NCBI GenBank assembly: GCA_021732785.1
Contig: JAKFUG010000004.1
Span: forward strand, 1-64,000
Direction: 5' to 3'
DNA from: Planctomycetaceae bacterium
GTDB taxonomy: Bacteria; Planctomycetota; Planctomycetia; Planctomycetales; Planctomycetaceae
DNA length: 64,000 nt
Part shown: positions 51,060 through 60,300 of the stretch, one piece after another
Numbering within the stretch: the first letter of the stretch is position 1
How the letters are laid out: the number at the start of each line of letters is the position of its first letter
Translations under genes and position numbers: made by a program
The notes under the pieces: generated by a model
The model's database searches: none
Told to the model about the DNA's origin: nothing
The model's input: only the letters and a program-made list of their open reading frames with translations

Positions 51060-51836
51060 ATGCGACGATTGTTTGTGGCCGGTAACTGGAAGATGAACAC
51101 GACCGCCGCGGTCGGCAGCGCGCTCGCTTCCGCCCTCGCGGTCGAGGTGTCGAAGTCGCAGCCCGCGGTCGATGTCGCCGTCTGTCCGCCATCGCCGTAT
51201 CTGTCGACGATCAAGGCGGTCCTCGGTACAAGCCCCATCTATCTCGGCGCTCAAAACGCCTACTTTGCGGCACCGGGGGCTTTCACCGGGGAAGTCGGTC
51301 TCGACATGCTCGTCGATGTCGGCTGCCAGTGCGTGATTCTCGGCCACAGCGAACGCCGGGCGATCTTCGGCGAGACCGACGAACTGATCAACAAGAAGGT
51401 CGCCGCCACGCTGCAAAAAGAGCTTGGTGTGATTCTGTGCATCGGGGAATTGCTCGCCGATCGGCAGGGCAACAAGACCGAAGCCGTGCTGGAAACGCAG
51501 CTCACCGGCGGGTTGGCGGGAATCGATGCCGCAGCGATGAAACACATCGTGCTGGCCTACGAACCGGTGTGGGCGATCGGGACCGGAGTCACCGCGACGC
51601 CGCAGCAAGCCCAGGACACGCACAAGTTTATTCGCAATTGGCTCGAAAAGCGGTACAATGCCGAAGTCGCAGCCGCCACCCGAATTCAGTACGGCGGCAG
51701 CGTCACCCCGGAAACGGCGGCGGAATTGTTGTCGCAGCCGGATGTCGACGGAGCCCTGGTCGGCGGAGCGAGTCTCAAGGCCGACAAGTTCATCCCGATT
51801 ATCCAGGCCGCGGCAGCAGTGAAGAAGTCGGCATAA
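51060..51836 (+). CDS. tpiA: Triosephosphate isomerase
   Basis: A 258-residue TIM barrel interconverting dihydroxyacetone phosphate and glyceraldehyde 3-phosphate. Catalytic residues are visible: Lys in AGNWKMN, His in LGHSERR and Glu in AYEPVWAIGTG; the phosphate loop YGGSVTPE and the closing GALVGGASLK are present. The start is ATG 51060. The gene is flanked on both sides by family J palindromes and followed by secG, the frequent tpiA-secG order. Confidence 0.97.
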   Translation: MRRLFVAGNWKMNTTAAVGSALASALAVEVSKSQPAVDVAVCPPSPYLSTIKAVLGTSPIYLGAQNAYFAAPGAFTGEVGLDMLVDVGCQCVILGHSERRAIFGETDELINKKVAATLQKELGVILCIGELLADRQGNKTEAVLETQLTGGLAGIDAAAMKHIVLAYEPVWAIGTGVTATPQQAQDTHKFIRNWLEKRYNAEVAAATRIQYGGSVTPETAAELLSQPDVDGALVGGASLKADKFIPIIQAAAAVKKSA

Positions 51837-51840
51837 GAAA

Positions 51841-51908
51841 ACGAGCCCGAAGCGCCAGCGACGGGTGTATTCGATCAAAGATACCCGTCGCTCGCGCTTC
51901 GGGCTCGT
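51841..51908. repeat. Palindromic repeat family J (copy 2)
   Basis: Arms ACGAGCCCGAAGCGCCAGCG and CGCTCGCGCTTCGGGCTCGT, beginning four bases after the tpiA stop and ending 18 bases before secG. Confidence 0.93.
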
Positions 51909-51926
51909 GATGAGAAGGATCGCACG

Positions 51927-52547
51927 ATGGGTTGGTTGCCGTACGTTACGATGTTCTTGCTCGGCCTTGTCGGCCTGATGCTGATTCTGATCATCCTGCT
52001 GCAACGCGGTCGCGGTGGCGGTTTGGCCGGAGCGCTGGGCGGAATGGGTGGTCAAAGTGCCTTCGGGACAAAAGCCGGGGACGTCTTCACCCGCATCACC
52101 ATCGGCCTCGCTGCCGTGTGGATGCTGCTCGCCGCAACCAACGTGTTCGCGCTGCGGATGGGCGACAAGAAATACACCGGCGGCGACGATGCGGTCACCA
52201 CGGCTCCGGGCGTGGAATCGACCGAGGGCAAGGACAAAAAGGCGTCCGTCGACGAGATGAAAGACATCGCGGAGAAGTTGAAGCAACTCGCCGCCGACAA
52301 GAAAGATGCCGAGAAGTCCGACGAGACAATGCCCGCCACGGAAACCAAAACCGACGCGGAAACGAAGCCCGCCGATCCGGCGGTAACACCGGAAAAGGCC
52401 CCCGAAAAACCGGCCACGGAAAAGCCAGCCGACGAGAAGAAGCCTGCGGAAGACAAGCCCGCCGAAAAGCCCGCAACGCCCGAGGACGCGCCGAAGACCG
52501 AGAAGCCGGCCGAACCCGCAAAAGACGGCGAAACGAAGCCCGAGTAA
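51927..52547 (+). CDS. secG: Protein-export membrane protein SecG with a long C-terminal tail
   Basis: SecG is the small accessory subunit of the SecYEG translocon. Two membrane segments are visible (MFLLGLVGLMLILIILL, about 9-25, and ITIGLAAVWMLLAATNVFAL, about 57-76) with the characteristic LLQRGRGGGLAGALGG loop between them. Unlike normal SecG (about 75-115 aa), this protein has about 125 further residues of low-complexity Lys/Glu/Pro/Ala sequence (for example KPAEDKPAEKPATPE). The tail function is unknown. Confidence 0.93.
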   Translation: MGWLPYVTMFLLGLVGLMLILIILLQRGRGGGLAGALGGMGGQSAFGTKAGDVFTRITIGLAAVWMLLAATNVFALRMGDKKYTGGDDAVTTAPGVESTEGKDKKASVDEMKDIAEKLKQLAADKKDAEKSDETMPATETKTDAETKPADPAVTPEKAPEKPATEKPADEKKPAEDKPAEKPATPEDAPKTEKPAEPAKDGETKPE

Positions 52548-52592
52548 TGATGGACCGCGATGGCTGAGTCCGTCGCGTTCACCCCCTTTGCC

Positions 52593-52629
52593 GGTCCCGC
52601 GGTTCTGTCCGCGGGACTTGGCATTTGTT
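52593..52629 (+). terminator. Hairpin terminator after secG
   Basis: Stem GTCCCGCGG/CCGCGGGAC with a six-base loop, followed by TTGGCATTTGTT. Confidence 0.65.
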
Positions 52630-52636
52630 GATGAGC

Positions 52637-52708
52637 GTCGGGGCAGGGGCCCCGACCGATGATGGATGGTAACAAACAGACTCCCTAGGTTGGGGCCCCC
52701 GCCCCAAC
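52637..52708. repeat. Palindromic repeat family G (full copy)
   Basis: Arms GTCGGGGCAGGGGCCCCGAC and GTTGGGGCCCCCGCCCCAAC with a spacer of about 30 bases. It ends 22 bases before the yicC start. Confidence 0.92.
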
Positions 52709-52730
52709 CCTTCGATTTCGAGGAATCCCT

Positions 52731-53618
52731 GTGCTGTTGAGTATGACCGGTTTCGGCGAAGCGCGGGCCATGGTGGAAGGGCTGCACCTTTCCGCGGAAA
52801 TGCGCAGCGTGAACAACCGGCATTTCAAACTGACATTCCGCTCGCCCGATCTCCTCGCCCGCATGGAAGCCGACATCGAGCGCATCCTGCGCGAGACCAT
52901 TTCCCGCGGCACGGTGTCGCTGTTCCTGCGCGTCGATCGCAATGCCGAAACGTCCGCGGCGCGGATCAACGCCAATGTGCTCGCTGCCTACTGGAAACAG
53001 TTGCAAGACGTCGCCAAGCAGTGCATTGGCGCGCCGGCAAACATGTCTTTTACAGATCTGCTGACATTGCCCGGGGTCATGGAAGACGGTCGCTGGTCCG
53101 ATGGCGATCTCGCGGTCATCGTCCCGGCAGTCGAACAATTGGTGCGGGCCACGCTCGATCATTTCCAGAAATTCCGCGTGCAGGAAGGGGCCGCAATGGC
53201 CGCCGACTTGCAAAAGCAGTTGACGATCATCGTGGGCGAAGTCGACCGCATCGCGGTGCTCGCACCGCAGGTGGTGTCGGACTACCGCGAACGATTGCAT
53301 GCCCGTGTGCAGGAAGTGCTGCAAAAAGCGGATGTGGCCCTCACCCCCGGCGACTTGCTGCGGGAAGTCGCGCTCTTCACCGACCGTTCGGACATCAGCG
53401 AAGAAATCGTGCGGTTGCGGAGTCACATCGAACAGTTCCAGCAGTTGCTGAAGTCGCCGACGTCGCAGGGGCGGAAACTCGAATTCCTCTGCCAGGAACT
53501 CTTCCGCGAGGCGAACACCATCGGCTCGAAGTCGAATCATGTCGGCGTGGCCCACGCCGCGGTGGAGATTAAAACGGCAATCGAACGGATGCGCGAAGTC
53601 GTGCAGAATGTGGAGTGA
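52731..53618 (+). CDS. yicC: YicC-family endoribonuclease-like protein
   Basis: A 295-residue member of the YicC family. Landmarks are the N-terminal MTGFGEARAMVEGLHLSAEMRSVNNRHF (about residues 5-32), RMEADIERILRETISRGTVSLFLRVDR, and the highly conserved C-terminal GRKLEFLCQELFREANTIGSKSNHVGVAHAAVEIKTAIERMREVVQNVE. E. coli YicC has been reported to act on small RNA as a nuclease. The start is a GTG with GAGGA upstream; ATG 52743 is an alternative. It lies 6 bases upstream of gmk. Confidence 0.93.
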   Translation: MLLSMTGFGEARAMVEGLHLSAEMRSVNNRHFKLTFRSPDLLARMEADIERILRETISRGTVSLFLRVDRNAETSAARINANVLAAYWKQLQDVAKQCIGAPANMSFTDLLTLPGVMEDGRWSDGDLAVIVPAVEQLVRATLDHFQKFRVQEGAAMAADLQKQLTIIVGEVDRIAVLAPQVVSDYRERLHARVQEVLQKADVALTPGDLLREVALFTDRSDISEEIVRLRSHIEQFQQLLKSPTSQGRKLEFLCQELFREANTIGSKSNHVGVAHAAVEIKTAIERMREVVQNVE

Positions 53619-53624
53619 CCGCGG

Positions 53625-54215
53625 GTGAGTGAGTCGGCAACGCCGGAGACCTTCCGCGTGGTGGTCCTCTCGGGCCCCAGCGGCAGCGGAAAAACGACGA
53701 TCGTGGAGCGATTGCTCCGCGAGGCCCCCATGCGGCTGGTCAAATCCGTTTCGGCCACCACCCGGTCTCCGCGCGTCGGTGAAGTCGACGGCGACGCCTA
53801 CTACTTCCTCACCCTGGAAGAATTTCAGGCCCGGCGATTACGGGACGAATTTCTCGAAACCGCGGAAGTGTATCAGGGACTCTGGTACGGGACGTTGAAG
53901 TCGGAGATCGACCGGGCACGCCAACTCGGGGGCTGGTCGTTTCTGGAAATCGACGTGCAGGGAGCACTGCGGGTGATGGAACTGTATCCCGAGGCGATCA
54001 CGATTTTCCTCGCCCCGCCGTCGATGGAAGTGTGTGAACAACGACTGCGGGACCGGGGCACCGAGAGTGAAGAAATCCTGCAGCGGCGGCTGAAAAAAGT
54101 CGCCGAGGAACTTTCCTATGCGAACCGGTACAAGTCCACGGTGGTAAACGACGAACTCGACCGGGCGGTGGCGGAAATCCTGCTGCTCTTGCAATCGCAG
54201 CAAAACGCGGCATGA
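53625..54215 (+). CDS. gmk: Guanylate kinase
   Basis: A 196-residue nucleotide kinase, GMP + ATP to GDP + ADP. The P-loop is [17 protein letters not shown] (about 15-31). The GMP-binding region shows [22 protein letters not shown], and the segment WYGTLKSEI and [10 protein letters not shown] are conserved. The start is GTG 53625, six bases after yicC. The yicC-gmk-rpoZ order is common in bacteria. Confidence 0.96.
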   Translation: MSESATPETFRVVVLSGPSGSGKTTIVERLLREAPMRLVKSVSATTRSPRVGEVDGDAYYFLTLEEFQARRLRDEFLETAEVYQGLWYGTLKSEIDRARQLGGWSFLEIDVQGALRVMELYPEAITIFLAPPSMEVCEQRLRDRGTESEEILQRRLKKVAEELSYANRYKSTVVNDELDRAVAEILLLLQSQQNAA

Positions 54216-54250
54216 TGTAGGGTCCGACACGATTCATTAAAAGAGTAAAG

Positions 54251-54390
54251 CTCCAAATTCCAAAGGCCAAAATCCAAACAAGGACCAAATTCCAAACGAA
54301 GAGCAAATACTCTTCGTTTGGAATTTCTGACTTCATTGGAATTTGTTTGGAACTTGGATTTTGGAACTTGGATTTTGGAACTTGGAATTT
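54251..54390. repeat. AT-rich palindromic repeat family I (copy 2)
   Basis: Left half CTCCAAATTCCAAAGG, ATCCAAACAAGG and AAATTCCAAACGAAGAG; right half CTCTTCGTTTGGAATTT, TTTGGAACTTGGATTTTG and GGAACTTGGAATTT. About 140 bp, palindromic around 54305. It is inserted between gmk and rpoZ and ends 38 bases before the rpoZ start. Confidence 0.87.
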
Positions 54391-54428
54391 CCTGAACTGA
54401 ACGGTTTCGATTCCCCAAAGGGAAAGCA

Positions 54429-54683
54429 ATGCTCGACGAACTGAAAGAAGAAGAAATCGTCAACAAGGTCGGCGGACGTTTCAAGCTGTCCACGCTGATT
54501 CAAAAGCGGATGGTCGCGCTGAATCGGGGCGCCCGGCCGTTGATTGAAATGCAGACAAAGAACCACATGGAAGTCGTGGTGCAGGAAATCATTCAGGACA
54601 AGATTTTCCTCGATCCGCAAGGCAACCTGAAAACCCGCGACACCAGCGCCGACGACGCCGGCCCATCGCTGGACGATCTGTAA
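54429..54683 (+). CDS. rpoZ: DNA-directed RNA polymerase omega subunit
   Basis: An 84-residue omega subunit, which stabilises the beta' subunit. The family pattern is [33 protein letters not shown] (residues about 8-40) with the [18 protein letters not shown] extension. The product is of ordinary length. It lies downstream of gmk and is followed by a strong terminator. Confidence 0.93.
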   Translation: MLDELKEEEIVNKVGGRFKLSTLIQKRMVALNRGARPLIEMQTKNHMEVVVQEIIQDKIFLDPQGNLKTRDTSADDAGPSLDDL

Positions 54684-54718
54684 CACACGCTCGCTGTGAA
54701 CGACAGTCAACGCACAGA

Positions 54719-54754
54719 AGCCCAGGGAATGCATTCCCTGGGCTGTTTGTTTGT
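54719..54754 (+). terminator. Rho-independent terminator after rpoZ
   Basis: Perfect stem AGCCCAGGGAATG/CATTCCCTGGGCT followed by TGTTTGTTTG. It ends the yicC-gmk-rpoZ transcript. Confidence 0.85.
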
Positions 54755-54843
54755 AGCCCTGTCGCTCCGCGACCGGAAAGCCATCTTAGAGTACAGCGCT
54801 GGTTGCGTTAACGGCGATCCTGTCGCGGAGCGACAGGGCTACG
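54753..54843. repeat. Palindromic repeat family K (copy 1)
   Basis: Arms GTAGCCCTGTCGCTCCGCGA and TCGCGGAGCGACAGGGCTAC around a 47-base spacer. A second copy lies inside a coding sequence at 59337-59425. Confidence 0.93.
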
Positions 54844-54921
54844 AGGAGTGCACACTCATTCACCGGCCTGACATCCACGGTACCATTGTTTAAGTTGCGA
54901 TGTCTTCCTCGGACACTAATC

Positions 54922-55329
54922 ATGTCGGTACTTCAGCGACGGATCGAGGTTCAGCCTCATCATTTCAGTTGGTTGCTGGGTAGCTTTCTTGTCCTGTGCG
55001 GAATTCCCGCCGTACAGAATGGGGAATATTTCTACGGGATTCTCTCCATCGCACTGGCAATCCACTTGTTTGTGGTCGCATGGTTTCGTGGCCGCTGGTG
55101 CGTGCCGTATTTTGTGGTCGGATTGTTGATTGGCCCGATGTTCTGCCCGGCCATCGGGCATGGCCCTCCTGGCGATACCATTCGTGAAATGTCGTTCCTC
55201 GTCGCAGGTGGGGCGATGGGACTGACGATTGGTTTGGTCTACGATTGGTTTGAAAGCCTGCGAAACGACAGCGAGAAGCCGCCGAACGCAGCGAAGGTAG
55301 AGAGTAAGATCGACCATGAACAACCGTGA
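54922..55329 (+). CDS. Small multi-pass membrane protein, unknown function
   Basis: A 135-residue protein from ATG 54922 with about four hydrophobic segments (WLLGSFLVLCGIPAVQNG, YFYGILSIALAIHLFVVAWF, CVPYFVVGLLIGPMFCPAIG, SFLVAGGAMGLTIGLVYDWF) and a charged tail. The tail overlaps the coaC start by 14 bases. No family is recognised. It interrupts the usual rpoZ-coaBC neighbourhood. Confidence 0.7.
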   Translation: MSVLQRRIEVQPHHFSWLLGSFLVLCGIPAVQNGEYFYGILSIALAIHLFVVAWFRGRWCVPYFVVGLLIGPMFCPAIGHGPPGDTIREMSFLVAGGAMGLTIGLVYDWFESLRNDSEKPPNAAKVESKIDHEQP

Positions 55330-55855
55330 AATCCTCCTCGGCGTGACCGGCGGTGTGGCGGCGTACAAGGCCGCGGACTTGTGCAGCAAGCTGGTGCAGC
55401 AGGGAGCCCGCGTCACCGTGATCATGACCGCCGCCGCGGAGAAATTCATCGGGGCGACGACGTTCGAAGCGCTCACCAACCGGCCATGCTATCGCGACCA
55501 GTTCACGCCGCAGGAACACCCGCGCGGCGAACACATCGGGCTGGCCCAACGCGCGGAATTGATGATCGTGGCCCCGGCGACAGCGGATTTTCTCGCACAG
55601 GTAGCCCACGGTTTGGCGGGCGATCTGCTTTCGACGGCGTATCTCGTCCGCACCTGCCCGGTGCTGATGGCCCCCGCGATGAACGCCGACATGTGGGCCA
55701 AGCCGTCCGTGCAACGCAACGTGGCCCAACTCAAAGCCGACGGCGTCCACATCATCGACCCCGGCGACGGCTGGCTCAGTTGCGGCCAGATCGGTCCCGG
55801 CCGCATGGCCGAACCCACGGAGATTCTGGCGGCGATTGCCGCAACGTTTGCATGA
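55316..55855 (+). CDS. coaC: Phosphopantothenoylcysteine decarboxylase (CoaC half of Dfp)
   Basis: A 179-residue flavoprotein that decarboxylates 4'-phospho-N-pantothenoylcysteine in coenzyme A synthesis. It begins EILLGVTGGVAAYKAADLCSKLVQQGARVTVIMT, with the flavin-binding GGVAAYK, and has HIGLAQRAELMIVAPATADFLAQ and the conserved MAPAMNADMW (PXMNXXMW) and GCGQIGPGRMAEP-like substrate-flap segment (SCGQIGPGRM). In many bacteria CoaC and CoaB are one protein; here the CoaB half is a separate gene 823 bases downstream, with an Uma2 gene between them. Confidence 0.93.
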   Translation: MNNREILLGVTGGVAAYKAADLCSKLVQQGARVTVIMTAAAEKFIGATTFEALTNRPCYRDQFTPQEHPRGEHIGLAQRAELMIVAPATADFLAQVAHGLAGDLLSTAYLVRTCPVLMAPAMNADMWAKPSVQRNVAQLKADGVHIIDPGDGWLSCGQIGPGRMAEPTEILAAIAATFA

Positions 55856-55964
55856 ACGACATCAGAAGTTGATACAGCGTTCGTTTGTGGATGCGGATAT
55901 GATGAATAGGGGCATGTGATAGTCCCATTGTCCCTTGATGTCGAAAGTCCTTCAGGAGCAAGCG

Positions 55965-56666
55965 ATGTCCGCCGTGCTCTCTTCTCCGTTGAAACTGCCG
56001 CATGCTGCCGAGACGCTCGTCCTCGCGAACGGCGAGCGGATGTCGCGGCGCGAGTTTCATCGCCTCTACGAACGGAGTCCGGAGAGTGTCCGGGCCGAAT
56101 TGATCGGGGGAGTCGTTCACATGCCGTCTCCGTTGCGTCGCCAGCATGGAACTTTTCACGTCTTCTGGAGCATGCTATTCGGGTTTTATATGATGCAAAC
56201 TCGCGGCGTCGAGGCGGGCGACAATGCCAGTCTGTTGCTCGGTGACGAAAGCGAACCGCAACCGGATTTGTATCTGCGCGTCCTTCCGGAGTTCGGCGGG
56301 CAGTCCTCAACAACCGATGACGATTACGTCGCCGGCGCTCCCGAATTGATTGTCGAGATTGCCTTGTCTTCGCGCAGTGTCGATCTGTTCGCCAAGCGCG
56401 CGGATTATCATCGTTATGGGGTCCGTGAATATTTCGTGTTCGTTCCTCGCGAAGAAACGCTCTTCTGGTTCGATCTGACAAAGAATGAAGAGCGGCCCCA
56501 CCCCAGCGATGGTGTGATTCGCAGCGGCGAGTTTCCGGGGTTGTGGCTGAATGTGGCCGCGATTGTGAAGCAAGATCACGCGACTGCATTGGCGACGCTG
56601 CAGCAGGGGTTGGCTACGGACGACCATCGGCAGTTTGTTGAGCGATTAGCAAGTCGTCGAACTTAA
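55965..56666 (+). CDS. Uma2 family protein (DUF820) inserted between coaC and coaB
   Basis: A 233-residue Uma2 protein with PD-(D/E)XK-like nuclease fold. Visible segments are MSRREFHRLYERSPESVRAELIGGVVHM, the ESEPQPDLYLRVLP strand with the acidic Asp, and APELIVEIALSSRSVDLFAKRADYHRYGVREYFV. The start ATG 55965 has AGGAG 6 bases upstream. It sits between the two halves of the CoA pathway pair and ends 11 bases before coaB. Function of the family is unknown. Confidence 0.87.
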   Translation: MSAVLSSPLKLPHAAETLVLANGERMSRREFHRLYERSPESVRAELIGGVVHMPSPLRRQHGTFHVFWSMLFGFYMMQTRGVEAGDNASLLLGDESEPQPDLYLRVLPEFGGQSSTTDDDYVAGAPELIVEIALSSRSVDLFAKRADYHRYGVREYFVFVPREETLFWFDLTKNEERPHPSDGVIRSGEFPGLWLNVAAIVKQDHATALATLQQGLATDDHRQFVERLASRRT

Positions 56667-56677
56667 AGAAGCGTTTC

Positions 56678-57301
56678 ATGCGGGTGATGATTACGGCGGG
56701 GCCGACGCGGGAGTATCTGGATGATGTCCGCTATCTCTCGAATGCGAGCAGCGGACGGATGGGGTATGCGCTCGCGGAAGCCGTGCTATCAGCCGGGCAT
56801 GAGGTTGTGCTCATCACCGGCCCCGTGATGATTTCGCCGCCCGCGGGTTGCACGGTCATCGCCGTGGAGACGACGGACGATCTGTTGCGAGCGTGTCGCG
56901 CGGAATGGGAAGCGTGCGACGGCGTCATCGCCACGGCGGCGGTATGCGATTACCGCCCGCGAGCGCGGTTCCCCGGCAAACTCGCGAAGACCGGCGTCTC
57001 GCTGGAACTGGAGCTCGTCGAAACCGCGGACGTGCTGGCGGAACTCGGTCAGCACAAAGGGAACCGCTGGATCGTCGGGTTTGCGCTCGAATCGGAAGAA
57101 TTCGCACACGTCAATGCGCTGCGAAAGCTGAAGGAAAAGAACTGCGACGCGATCGTGCTGAACGGGCCGACGGCAATCGGGGCGGAATCGAACACGGTCG
57201 AAGTCATCAAAGATGACGGGACGACCGTCGCGCGATTCACCGGCAGTAAGCGGGTTGTTGCGGGTGAATTGTGGAAGTGGGTGGACGCGACGCTGGTGTG
57301 A
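56678..57301 (+). CDS. coaB: Phosphopantothenate-cysteine ligase (CoaB half of Dfp)
   Basis: A 207-residue protein that joins cysteine to 4'-phosphopantothenate. Family segments are VMITAGPTREYLDDVRYLSNASSGRMGYALAEA (nucleotide-binding and dimer region), VIATAAVCDYRP (conserved AAV-D-Y/F), KLAKTGVSLELELVETADVLAEL (substrate Lys region) and IVGFALESE with CDAIVLN. Together with coaC it reconstitutes the usual CoaBC pair, here as separate proteins. Confidence 0.92.
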   Translation: MRVMITAGPTREYLDDVRYLSNASSGRMGYALAEAVLSAGHEVVLITGPVMISPPAGCTVIAVETTDDLLRACRAEWEACDGVIATAAVCDYRPRARFPGKLAKTGVSLELELVETADVLAELGQHKGNRWIVGFALESEEFAHVNALRKLKEKNCDAIVLNGPTAIGAESNTVEVIKDDGTTVARFTGSKRVVAGELWKWVDATLV

Positions 57302-57340
57302 AGAGACCCCGGGATCAGAATCCCTGGGCTTCCGGGTGGA

Positions 57341-60300
57341 TCATTGTTCGACGGGTTGTTTCTGCGCTGCTTTGGTGCGGGCTTCGCTTTCGCGCACGCG
57401 GGCCACCAGTTCATCGCGGTGCGAACGGAACGGCCGCAGCAGCATCCGTTCGATCACTTCCTTGCGGCAGGCCCAGTCTTCCGTCGTGTAACCCGCGTCC
57501 ACAGCGAGCGGTGCCATCGTCTCCAGCGCGTGTTCCACGGCGAGCTGGCTTCGCTCCATTTCCTGCAATGTCACCTGGGCCGCTTTCAATGGGCGTTGAT
57601 TCCGGGCTTCCCATCGTCCGCGCAAAGTTTGCAGCAATCCGTTGAGTTCATCGAACCGCTGGGCGGCCGACAATTCGGGATCGGGCAACGTGGTGAGCCG
57701 ATCGATCGCCAGCACGACATTGCGAACCGAAGCATCCTGCGCGGGGGCATAATAGATGGCGTGCAGCCGATGACGGCGTTCTTCACCCGGAAACTTGTCG
57801 CGGCGAGAGAGCAGTTCCGCCAGTTCCTGATGACCGAACAACGACAGCAACGGATCGTGCGGTGCTAACAGAGAATCGAGTGTCTGATACGCCGAGAACT
57901 CGGCATGTTCGTCGCTGGCCAGTTCCCCCAGCGCTTCGAAGTAGGCTTTGCGGCGCGTGTCTTCCGAGTGCCATTTGCCGGCGGAGTCCGCGGTGAATTT
58001 CACCGGTTGAATCGTTGACCGGGGATGATCCTGCAATTGCTCGCGGAGCACCTTGCGATATTCCCACCAATGGGTGTCCGGGTAGTCGCGAACCAGCCGT
58101 TGTTCGCCCATGAACTCGGACAGGCGGCGTAACACTTCCGGGTTCTCGCCCGCCGAACCGAGCCATTCCAGATAACGCCCCTTGCGGGACTGGGTGGTAT
58201 TCGCGATCGGTTGGGGTTCGGCAGATTCCTTTGGCAAGGGGAACCGCGGCGCGGACGTTCGCGGCTTCGACAGTACCGTCGCCGTTTCCTGCAGTTTCGG
58301 ACCCCAGCGCATCATTTCAAAAGGTGTCGAGAACGCGAATCCGGTGTTGTATGCGGAATGGAGACCAACGTGAATTTCCGCCGCGGCTTCTTTCAATGCG
58401 GCACCATCGTAAGCTGGCAGATTCAACGGGTACGACCAATCCCAATTGAGCACGCTGGCCACCGATGCAGCGCGGTTCTCCAACCGGGCTGCCAAATCGT
58501 TGCGAACCAAGACCTCTGGCGAAGCTGCACCCAAGAGCAGATATTCGCCCGCACCGACTTCCAGGCAGGCCGTTTCCGCAAACGCTGCTTGCAATGCCAT
58601 ACACGCCGACAACAACGGACGCGGCCCCAAATCGCCCCCCGAGAAACGCTGGCAGAAGACCCCCTGCGCGGTGAGATGGCGTGCCGCGCGGCGGTAATAC
58701 TCGGCGGTGTAACACACCAGGTTCGCCTGCTGGGCCGCCATTCGCGGTGACGAGACGATGATGTCGTATTGATCCTTATCCGGCAGCGCCAACCATTCCG
58801 CGGGTTGTGCAACCCACCGGCAGCGGTCGGCGAACGGATCGTAACCCGACGCCTTTGCTAACGGTCCTTGAATGAAGCGGATCAATGGTGCATCGGCTTC
58901 ATGACAGACGACTTCACGCACGGGAAACGCCGCACACATTCGCAAGGCGGATCCGCTACCGGCCCCGAGCATCAACACGCGCTCCGGTTGATCGACCAGA
59001 ACTAACGGCCAGAGGGCGGCGGCGGCTTCTGGGGCGAATTGCGGGCACCACGCCGGCGCGAGCGAAATCGCCCCGACGGGGACGCCGTTCTCGCGGAAAT
59101 GCCATTCGCCCCCTTTGTTCTGCCAGACGGTCCAGGCCCCGTTTCGGCCTTCAAAACCGGCGACAAGGCGCGTGTCGTCGAGGCGTTCCAGCAGTCGCGG
59201 CTCCCAGCCACTGCGGTGAGCCAGCACGGCGGTGGTTGAGAACAGCAATCGCGAGGCCCGCGCACTGTTCCAGTCGAGACCGCACTGCCAGACACACAGT
59301 GCTAGCGCCGCGGTCATGCCTCCGACAAGACTCCACGTAGCCCTGTTGCTCCGCGACAGGATCGCCGTTGCCAAAGTGAACTTCCGAGTGAATCGGCTTT
59401 CCTGTCGCGGAGCGACAGGGCGACCTTGTGCGACCGTTCGCTCAACAAGCATCAATGACGCCGCATGGCAAAGTAGTCCGCCAAGGGCCGCGATGGCAAA
59501 CCCGGCGCGGGGTCCGAACTGCGGGGTAATCCACCACAGCGTGACACAGATTCCACAACCGAGGGCGGCACCGCACAACGCGGTCGTTTGTGGGGCGTTG
59601 CGTTTCAGCGCGATGGCATGCCAGGCCGCACAAGCCCCCAGGCTGCCCCACACGAGGAACACCATGCTGGTGCGAAGCGTTTCCCATTGCCACCACGTCG
59701 TGAAGGTCGCGTTCTGCCACAGGACCCAATCCACGGAGACGCGGCTGACGAACAGCAGCAATGTCGCCACGACGGTGACGGCGGCGGTTGCCCACCGGGA
59801 TGTCGCACCGCGGGCAGCAATGTAAGACCCGATCACGGCCCCGAGTACGGTCATCGCCAGACTGAGATTCGTAATGACGGCGGTCACCGGCCAGAGTTCC
59901 GCCTGCCAGGAGGGGACGCAACCGATCGCCAGACCGAGGCACGACGCCGAGCACAACGTCACCCACATCGATGATGCGAATCCGCTGCTGGTGACCGGCG
60001 TGATGGGATCCTGTTCAATGGAAACCCCGTCCCGCACGGTTTGCCACGCACCGATCAGGGCACAGACGACGATGGCCATCACGGCAGGCCACAGGACGCC
60101 GGTATTCGCACCGAAGAAAAGCGTTTGCAGCACGATGCCGACGACGAATGCAATGCCACTCAACAAAGCCCAGCCGTGATCCGTGTGTGCCACTGGCTCC
60201 GCCAGTGTCTTCTCTTGGGCAGTGTGAGCTTTGTGATGAATCGGAAAAACACTGGCAGAGCCAGTGGCACACAGAGAGGAAGGGGAAGCCAGCTTGGTGA

